Shown: positions 59,253 to 64,000 of the stretch, one piece after another
Layout: every line of letters starts with the position of its first letter
Position numbering within the stretch: the stretch's first letter is position 1
DNA from: an uncultured Muribaculaceae bacterium
Lineage (GTDB): Bacteria > Bacteroidota > Bacteroidia > Bacteroidales > Muribaculaceae
Assembly: GCA_947627615.1 (NCBI GenBank)
Contig: CANQWS010000009.1
Span: 1-64,000, forward strand
Direction: 5' to 3'
DNA length: 64,000 nucleotides
Position numbers and translations under genes: made by a program
Notes under the pieces: model-generated
Database searches by the model: none
The model's input: only the letters and a program-made list of their open reading frames with translations
What the model was told of the DNA's origin: nothing

Positions 59253-60860
59253 TTAGAGTGAAGCGTTCTGGTTTATGGTAAAATATCTGTCATTAGTGTA
59301 GATGTTGCCGTCAAGCACAGGCGCGTCGATGGCATTGCCCCACGGGGTCTTGACAATGATCTGCAGACGCGCGGTGTTGTTTTCTCTCGGGCTAAGGTCA
59401 GAGGTCCTGATGCGGAGTTCAATCACCTCGTTGGGAACGATGGTTCCGGAAGCCGGACCCTCGAAACTGAATGCCGAGGGATTGCCTTTCTGGGGAAGCA
59501 GCACGGCTTTCCATTCAAAGCCCGCGGGAGTCATGAACGAGAACCGGCAGACGAGGTCGCTCAAGTCACTGTCGAACGTGACGGTGGCTACGGGCGGATT
59601 GACATGACCGTTGAGCCATTTGATGTAGCCGTCCTGAGCCATGGTGATGTTATCCTTGTAGTCCCATTCCACTTCCTGGCTGTCCCAGTCAAGGACGGTG
59701 CATGTGAGTTCAAGCTTGAGTCCCGAAACTTCGGTCACGACGAACTCATAGATGTGGTTGCGGGTCATGTCGGTGTTGCCGAGCGATTTGCTCACGGGAT
59801 AGTCGTAGGTGCGCTGCTCGCCCCCTGACTCCACCGTTATGTGAAGCACCGGCTCGGAGGCTGCCGGAGCCGACGACCGGGCGAATTCCGTGATGTAGAA
59901 TCCCCATGCGTTCTTGCCGTCGATTGAAAGGCCGTAGGAGTTGCGGACCGTGGTGGCGTCAAACCAACCTTCATTGGCCATGCCGAAATGACACACGGCG
60001 GTGTTCGGTGTCCAACTGTTGGGCTCCACGGCGGGCAGATAGGCTCCGCGGGTGTTGGTGCCGGTGAGGGTGACGCCCACTATTTTCGCATCGGGGTTGC
60101 CGTTTTCGGCAAGAGCGTCGACCACGCGGATTTTTGCCATGGAGCGCTGCATGTCAATGGTGGTTCCGTCGGCGCTCAGATTGAGTTCCTTGTCGCGGTC
60201 AGTGGCTGCTGACAGTGCCGCGCGTGACACGGTGAACTGACGCAGTCCGGCCATGGGAATGAGGCGCTTGGCGTTAATGTCGGGCTGCCATGCCGTGGTT
60301 CCGCCGGCAATCGCTCCGGTGTAGCCGTAGGAAATCTGACGCTTGGAGAGTTCGTCCACGGAAGCCATCCAGTTGAGGCCGAAAGTGCTTCCGTCGCCGG
60401 TTCCCTTGAGGTTGGCCACAACGAGCAGCGAGAATGTGACATTGTCGCCCGTTGGCGGGAAATAACCCTGATTGATGTTCATGGTGAGGTTATAGTCACG
60501 ATAGGTTCCGTCCGTACCGGAGGCAACAATGGCGAATTCGTCCTTGTTGAAAACCTTCATGACTCGGCCGTTGGCATCAAGGAACATGACCGACAGGTCA
60601 TAGTCGGCGCAGTTGATGAAGCTTTCGGCGGCCAGAGCGTCTTCATCGGGATGGTCAGGATCCACGACAGCCCGGGAGCGTCCCCCGGTGTTGTCGACAT
60701 TCCTTATATTAAAGGAGAGCCAGACGACGTCGGTCTTGTCGAAGCCGGGCTGGTCCTCGGGGCACAACGAGTTGTCGTTGACACACGAAGAACCCGCACC
60801 GAGCATAGCCAGAGCGGCCAGTGCCGTGAGTGTCCTCCTGCTGATTGCTGTTATTTTCAT
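59253..60860 (-). CDS. Type V pilus minor fimbrillin-like lipoprotein
   Basis: 535 aa; lipobox GSSC (ALAMLGAGSSC). The pattern is that of Mfa/Fim minor subunits: VVWLSFNIRNVDNTGGRSR, YDLSVMFLDANGRVM, FSLLVVANLKG, QRSMAKIRVVDALAENGNPD, VGVTLTGTNTRGAYLPA, NHIYEFVVTEVSG, LTCTVLDWDSQEVEWDY. The last is the common end of the second fimbrillin domain. A further ~110-residue beta domain ends YFTINQNASL. It is probably incorporated near the pilus tip or used in assembly. Spacing of 24 nt from the anchor gene and 9 nt to the next marks one operon. Confidence 0.75.
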   Translation of the reverse strand: MKITAISRRTLTALAALAMLGAGSSCVNDNSLCPEDQPGFDKTDVVWLSFNIRNVDNTGGRSRAVVDPDHPDEDALAAESFINCADYDLSVMFLDANGRVMKVFNKDEFAIVASGTDGTYRDYNLTMNINQGYFPPTGDNVTFSLLVVANLKGTGDGSTFGLNWMASVDELSKRQISYGYTGAIAGGTTAWQPDINAKRLIPMAGLRQFTVSRAALSAATDRDKELNLSADGTTIDMQRSMAKIRVVDALAENGNPDAKIVGVTLTGTNTRGAYLPAVEPNSWTPNTAVCHFGMANEGWFDATTVRNSYGLSIDGKNAWGFYITEFARSSAPAASEPVLHITVESGGEQRTYDYPVSKSLGNTDMTRNHIYEFVVTEVSGLKLELTCTVLDWDSQEVEWDYKDNITMAQDGYIKWLNGHVNPPVATVTFDSDLSDLVCRFSFMTPAGFEWKAVLLPQKGNPSAFSFEGPASGTIVPNEVIELRIRTSDLSPRENNTARLQIIVKTPWGNAIDAPVLDGNIYTNDRYFTINQNASL

Positions 60861-60884
60861 AGATTCTTCAGGTCAAGGGGATGG

Positions 60885-61958
60885 TTATTCAATAGGGCCT
60901 TCGTGACGGACTATGCGCCAGTCGTTGATGATGATCACGGTGCTCACCCAGCGGTTGCCTTCGTCAAGGAAGAAGGTCATGTTGTACTCGTCCTGACGGT
61001 CCAGATATTCCTGGTCGGTCATCTGCTGGTGGTAGAATCCCTTGACGAGCAGGGCGTAGTCACGGATGGAGATTCCGAGCACTTTCTTGCCGGTGGCATT
61101 GTTGATCACGGTGAGCTGCGGGTTGTTGGACTCCATCAGTCGGTTGAGGGTGAACTCGGCGAGCGAGGCTCCGAGCACGGCGCGCGATCCGGGCACCGAT
61201 GCCTTGGAGGGGTTGGTGGGTGCGTCCTCGGGGTCGGTGTTGATGTCAACGGAGCCGGTGGCCAGATGCCAGGGGTGATAGCTGATGAGGGTCTGGGCGT
61301 CGCGCAGGGTGTTGTCGGCGTTGAGCCATCCGTTGGAGTCTGTGATGGTGAAGGTGAAGTTGCGGTGGTCCACCACGTCGCCGCTCACGTGCTGAAGCAC
61401 CACGCGGATCACGTTGGTGTCTTTCATTACGGGCACGGTGAACTCGTGGGGGCGCGAGGGGCTGGCGTAAGGCAGGTCCACGTGGACCAGGCCGTGGAAC
61501 AGAGGGGCCAGGTCTTTGTCGCGGTGGTGTCCGCCGTCACGTTCCTCGCGCTGCATGCGGCAGTGGAAGTCGGCCAGGGTGGAGACCGCTACTTCGCCGT
61601 CGGCGAGATCGAAGGAGCCTTTGCGGTCGCCGCCGCCCCAGACAAGGATGTCATACTGTCCCGGCTCGACGATCAGGGGCACTTTGTTGCCGTCCTTGAG
61701 CTCGCTGCGGGCGGCGTCGATGCGTTTAACGAGTTTGCCGGTGGTGCTGTCGAAGGCGAGCAGCGTGACGCGGTCAACTTCCTGACCGAACGCATCGGCG
61801 AATTTCATGTTGTGTGTGTACTCCAGACGGACCAGATTGTAGCTTTCCACGCAGTCGCTTTCGTCATAGATGGCGTGGCATCCGCTCATGGTGGCGGTTA
61901 GGGAAACTGCGGCCATCACCGCTGCCGTCAGCCCGTATATTTTCGCTTTAAGCTTCAT
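60885..61958 (-). CDS. Mfa2/FimB family pilus anchor lipoprotein
   Basis: 357 aa; signal with lipobox MSGC (AVSLTATMSGC). The mature start AIYDESDCVESYNLVRLEY, then MKFADAFGQEVDRVTLLAFD, PGQYDILVWGGG, LFHGLVHVDLPY and ITDSNGWLNADNTL are standard marks of Mfa2/FimB proteins, which cap growth and anchor the pilus to the outer membrane. The C-terminal half (FTLNRLMESNNPQLTV, YLDRQDEYNMTFFLDEGNRW) is the second transthyretin-like domain. It follows the major fimbrillin gene across a 536-nt gap with a strong terminator and leads the accessory genes. Confidence 0.9.
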   Translation of the reverse strand: MKLKAKIYGLTAAVMAAVSLTATMSGCHAIYDESDCVESYNLVRLEYTHNMKFADAFGQEVDRVTLLAFDSTTGKLVKRIDAARSELKDGNKVPLIVEPGQYDILVWGGGDRKGSFDLADGEVAVSTLADFHCRMQREERDGGHHRDKDLAPLFHGLVHVDLPYASPSRPHEFTVPVMKDTNVIRVVLQHVSGDVVDHRNFTFTITDSNGWLNADNTLRDAQTLISYHPWHLATGSVDINTDPEDAPTNPSKASVPGSRAVLGASLAEFTLNRLMESNNPQLTVINNATGKKVLGISIRDYALLVKGFYHQQMTDQEYLDRQDEYNMTFFLDEGNRWVSTVIIINDWRIVRHEGPIE

Positions 61959-62190
61959 GCTGTTAGGTTATATTATCTGTTTATTATCAGTTTGTTTCTT
62001 TATTTGCAGTGTGTCGGTTGCTCCGCGGACTGAGCCGGGAGGGGGGAGAGAGTGAGATATATGTCGACGGCCTTTCAGTAAGTAATCGGCTGAAGCGGCC
62101 GGGGAGTTTCGGAATTAAAGAGAGGGATTTCTGAACTGGCGGGGCTCGGGGCGGCTGTTGCGCCGGGGCCTCGGGCATTCAAGTCCCTTC

Positions 62191-62229
62191 TGCGGGTTCT
62201 GCCTGCGGGTGCTGCCTTTGCGGGCTGCC
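62191..62229. repeat. Three tandem 13-nt imperfect repeats
   Basis: Units TGCGGGTTCTGCC, TGCGGGTGCTGCC and TTTGCGGGCTGCC lie head to tail in the non-coding region between fimbrillin and anchor genes; the first two differ at one base, the third is more diverged. Confidence 0.6.
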
Positions 62230-62392
62230 TTCGGGGCGGGAGGGTTTCGGAGAGGAAATCCGGAGTGGTTCGAGACCGGGGTTTCCGGGGATTGAGGAAA
62301 GTCAAGTTCCTTTGCAGGGGCTTTCGAGGGGCCGCTGCGTCAGTGGATCGGTGTCCGGGCCGTTAGACCTGAGGGCATCAGGCGCGGAAGTT

Positions 62393-62452
62393 AAAGAAAA
62401 AAAGCAATGGCTCTCCGAGCCGGGCGTCCCCGCTGAGCGCGGAGGCCATTGC
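62393..62452 (-). terminator. Strong terminator after major fimbrillin gene
   Basis: Minus strand GCAATGGC pairs with GCCATTGC, extended by CTCCG/CGGAG past a one-base bulge (13 bp total), around a GC-rich loop. A run of seven T and then CTTT follow. It starts 43 nt after the fimbrillin stop, so most transcripts should end before the anchor gene. Confidence 0.88.
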
Positions 62453-62494
62453 CGATAAAGGATAAAATTATATATAGGTGAATATTAGTTCGGA

Positions 62495-64000
62495 TTATTC
62501 GAGATTCACATCGTGGCTCACGAGATGCCAGTTGAGGACACGTACGTGGCAAGCAACATACTGCTGAACCTCTTCAGGTACATCAGGATTGTTTCCGGGA
62601 ATACCGAGACCTACAAGACCGCTGATGGTGTAGTCATAGATGTGGTTGCGGACAACGCCGTAGAGACCACCGAGGTGCTCGATTTTGGTGTAGTAGGAAG
62701 TCACACCGTTCCGCCACCAGAGGATGTTGGTGAACAGAGGAATGTCCTGAGAATTGTCGGTACTGATATTGTACACAGCATGATAAGTGTTCTTATTTGT
62801 GCCATCGCTGACAAATGCCACCTTCGCTACATCATATGCGGCATTACCGTTATTGGCGCTCCACTGCTTGGCTGCTTTTTCCTTGAGATGCGCTACGGTG
62901 TAGTAAGCACCTGACCATCTCATCATGTCAAGACCTGCATCCTGAACAGAGCCGTCGGCATTGACTTTCTTGATAGTAGCCTTGAATACGATACCGGTAG
63001 CCTTATTGACTGTACGGTCGTTTACGTCGATGCCGGGGAATTTGGTATTCTCGTAGCAGTAAACTACGTTATCAACAGGATTATTGGAGTCGAATGTATG
63101 GTTTGTGAAATGGTCTGCAGAAGAGAGGTCCCAGGAAGTTTTTCTGAGAGTTGCGCCCGGATTTGTTTCAGCCCAGTAGGAACGTTTGTTGAATTCGTCG
63201 TTCCAGTTCCATGTAAAGTCAGCGTATGTAGCGTTGAGTTTCTTGAAAGCGTTGCTCTGGGTGGCGGTGTTGTAGAGCTGCCATCCGTTAATTTCAACAG
63301 CAAGCTTAGTCTCGACATTGTCAATGGTGAACACGCCGGGGTTCTGAACCTCTGTGTCAGAAACGCGCTTCTGAACGGGGAACTGAGCTCCATAATTTAC
63401 GCGGACTTTTGCTGCAAGACGCTCAATGTTGATCTGCACGGGCTTGGCTTTGGCTTCTTCAGGCGTTTTCTTGATGAACGGAGTCACATCGTCGGTAACC
63501 TTCAGTTTACCGCCTGAGATATAGGAGGCAGAGGTCATGAGAAAGTTGGTGGTCTTGCCGTCCCATGAATCAGGAGGAGTTGTAGTCTTGTCAAGCACAG
63601 TGCTGAGAGTCATGTTTTCAAGCGATTTCATCTGCTCGGAATTGGGGTTGGCCACGCAAAGAACCTGAGCGGGGATTTCACCTACGTAACCCGGACCGGG
63701 CTTACCGAGAATGAGGATACCCTGAAGACCCTCTTGGTCAGCACCGGGACCTTCAGACTGCACCAGTGGCTCGAGAGGCTTCACCATGTTGGTGATGGTG
63801 GTTCCGTTTACGTGCTCGTAAACCAGCGGGAAAGCATTACCGTTCTGGTCAAAGAAAAGGAAGTAGAGATTCTCGTAGGAAATAGTTCCTTCATGCTCTA
63901 CCGAACCCTCGAAATTAGCATCGGGCTCCTGAGCCTTGCTTCCGTGACCAAGACTTGTGAGATTGATTGCCATGTAGCTCTGGCCTTCCGCATTGGCGGG
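62495..64000 (-). CDS. Mfa1 family major fimbrillin, N-terminus outside window
   Basis: The frame stays open through base 64000, so the start and signal peptide are missing; an internal ATG at 63973 is within the mature chain (preceding residues PANAEGQSY). The 502 residues present fit the two-domain transthyretin-like Mfa1 family: SYENLYFLFFDQNGNAF, AQVLCVANPN, NIERLAAKVRVNYGAQ, EINGWQLYNTATQSNAFKK, DMMRWSGAYYTVAHLKEKA, LGGLYGVVRNHIYDYTI, and the final strand RVLNWHLVSHDVNLE. In relatives the lipoprotein precursor is cleaved on the surface and the subunits join by strand exchange. It is followed by its own terminator, giving high fimbrillin relative to the accessory proteins. Confidence 0.88.
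   Translation of the reverse strand, partial: PANAEGQSYMAINLTSLGHGSKAQEPDANFEGSVEHEGTISYENLYFLFFDQNGNAFPLVYEHVNGTTITNMVKPLEPLVQSEGPGADQEGLQGILILGKPGPGYVGEIPAQVLCVANPNSEQMKSLENMTLSTVLDKTTTPPDSWDGKTTNFLMTSASYISGGKLKVTDDVTPFIKKTPEEAKAKPVQINIERLAAKVRVNYGAQFPVQKRVSDTEVQNPGVFTIDNVETKLAVEINGWQLYNTATQSNAFKKLNATYADFTWNWNDEFNKRSYWAETNPGATLRKTSWDLSSADHFTNHTFDSNNPVDNVVYCYENTKFPGIDVNDRTVNKATGIVFKATIKKVNADGSVQDAGLDMMRWSGAYYTVAHLKEKAAKQWSANNGNAAYDVAKVAFVSDGTNKNTYHAVYNISTDNSQDIPLFTNILWWRNGVTSYYTKIEHLGGLYGVVRNHIYDYTISGLVGLGIPGNNPDVPEEVQQYVACHVRVLNWHLVSHDVNLE

Larger units (their letters stand above)
61959..62494 (-). other. Long non-coding region between fimbrillin and anchor genes
   Basis: 536 nt. On the minus strand it begins with the fimbrillin terminator (62393-62452). 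A GC-rich, C-biased stretch of roughly 400 nt follows, with few A-tracts. It includes three tandem 13-nt imperfect repeats (62191-62229) and ends with an AT-rich leader to the anchor gene. No TAnnTTTG promoter is visible in front of the anchor gene. Short open frames there are Pro/Arg/Ser-rich, as expected from chance in such sequence. Confidence 0.6.

Noticed and set aside
60651-61901. 416-codon open frame antisense to the pilus anchor gene
   Set aside because: Val/Gly/His-rich shadow of the Mfa2-type gene in GC-rich DNA; no recognisable protein features.
61987-62178. 63-codon Pro/Arg/Ser-rich ORF in the fimbrillin-anchor gap
   Set aside because: Composition follows the local C-rich sequence; no ribosome site or hydrophobic segment, so chance is likelier.

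Overview
The window is chromosomal DNA from a member of the Bacteroidales, most likely Muribaculaceae-like (the family-level call is inference). The support is: many genes of Bacteroidetes-restricted families (DUF4493/PCMD lipoproteins, calycin-like repeats, Mfa/Fim type V pilins, DUF4906, DUF4923, DUF5106, SprA); lipoproteins with short lipoboxes; and at least seven promoters of the Bacteroidetes primary-sigma type (TTTG, 19-21 nt, TAnnTTTG) with no E. coli-like -35/-10 pairs noticed. I saw no rRNA, tRNA, CRISPR array, phage genes or insertion sequence.

Layout. 1-9.4 kb (+ strand) is a surface/envelope block: the 3' end of a calycin-like repeat protein, a promoter with a structured RNA candidate, three tandem WG-repeat lipoproteins, a tiny acidic lipoprotein, and a 918-aa multidomain secreted protein. 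The first and last of these share a C-terminal module that looks like a type IX secretion sorting domain. 9.4-10.9 kb (-) holds a family 2 glycosyltransferase and a DUF4923 protein, divergent from a SulP anion transporter (11.1-12.8 kb). 12.8-19 kb (-) is one operon: pseudouridine synthase, PcrA/UvrD helicase, carboxynorspermidine decarboxylase, glycosyltransferase, RadC and a previously uncalled 44-aa membrane peptide. 19-24.9 kb (-) is a four-gene operon of two DUF4493/PCMD-type lipoproteins and two paralogous beta-barrels. 25-25.9 kb (-) carries an SMR exporter and a flavin-binding split-barrel gene interrupted by one in-frame TAG.

26-38.7 kb (+) runs ruvA, sprA (the large T9SS/gliding outer-membrane protein) and an ABC-F ATPase, translationally overlapped, then a TrkH/TrkA potassium uptake pair. 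38.7-41.7 kb (-) is a GntR(YtrA-type)-ABC transporter operon with a recognisable operator over its start site. 41.8-45 kb (-) has a small lipoprotein and clpB. 45.3-51.6 kb (+) is a mixed housekeeping operon (DUF5106 protein, DoxX, mnmA, bifunctional nuclease, nucleoside permease, rsmE, kdsA). 51.7-54.6 kb (-) has a phosphohexomutase and a second DUF5106-type thioredoxin-fold lipoprotein. 54.6-64 kb (-) is a type V pilus locus reading from the major fimbrillin (cut by the window end) through an Mfa2/FimB anchor to three large accessory/tip lipoproteins.

The most noteworthy points are: the SprA gene with two candidate T9SS cargos in the same window; the paralogous WG-lipoprotein triplet behind a promoter-led structured RNA; the amber-interrupted split-barrel gene; the compositional mosaic inside the pilus tip gene; the 536-nt non-coding stretch with a strong terminator between fimbrillin and anchor; and the self-contained GntR operator.
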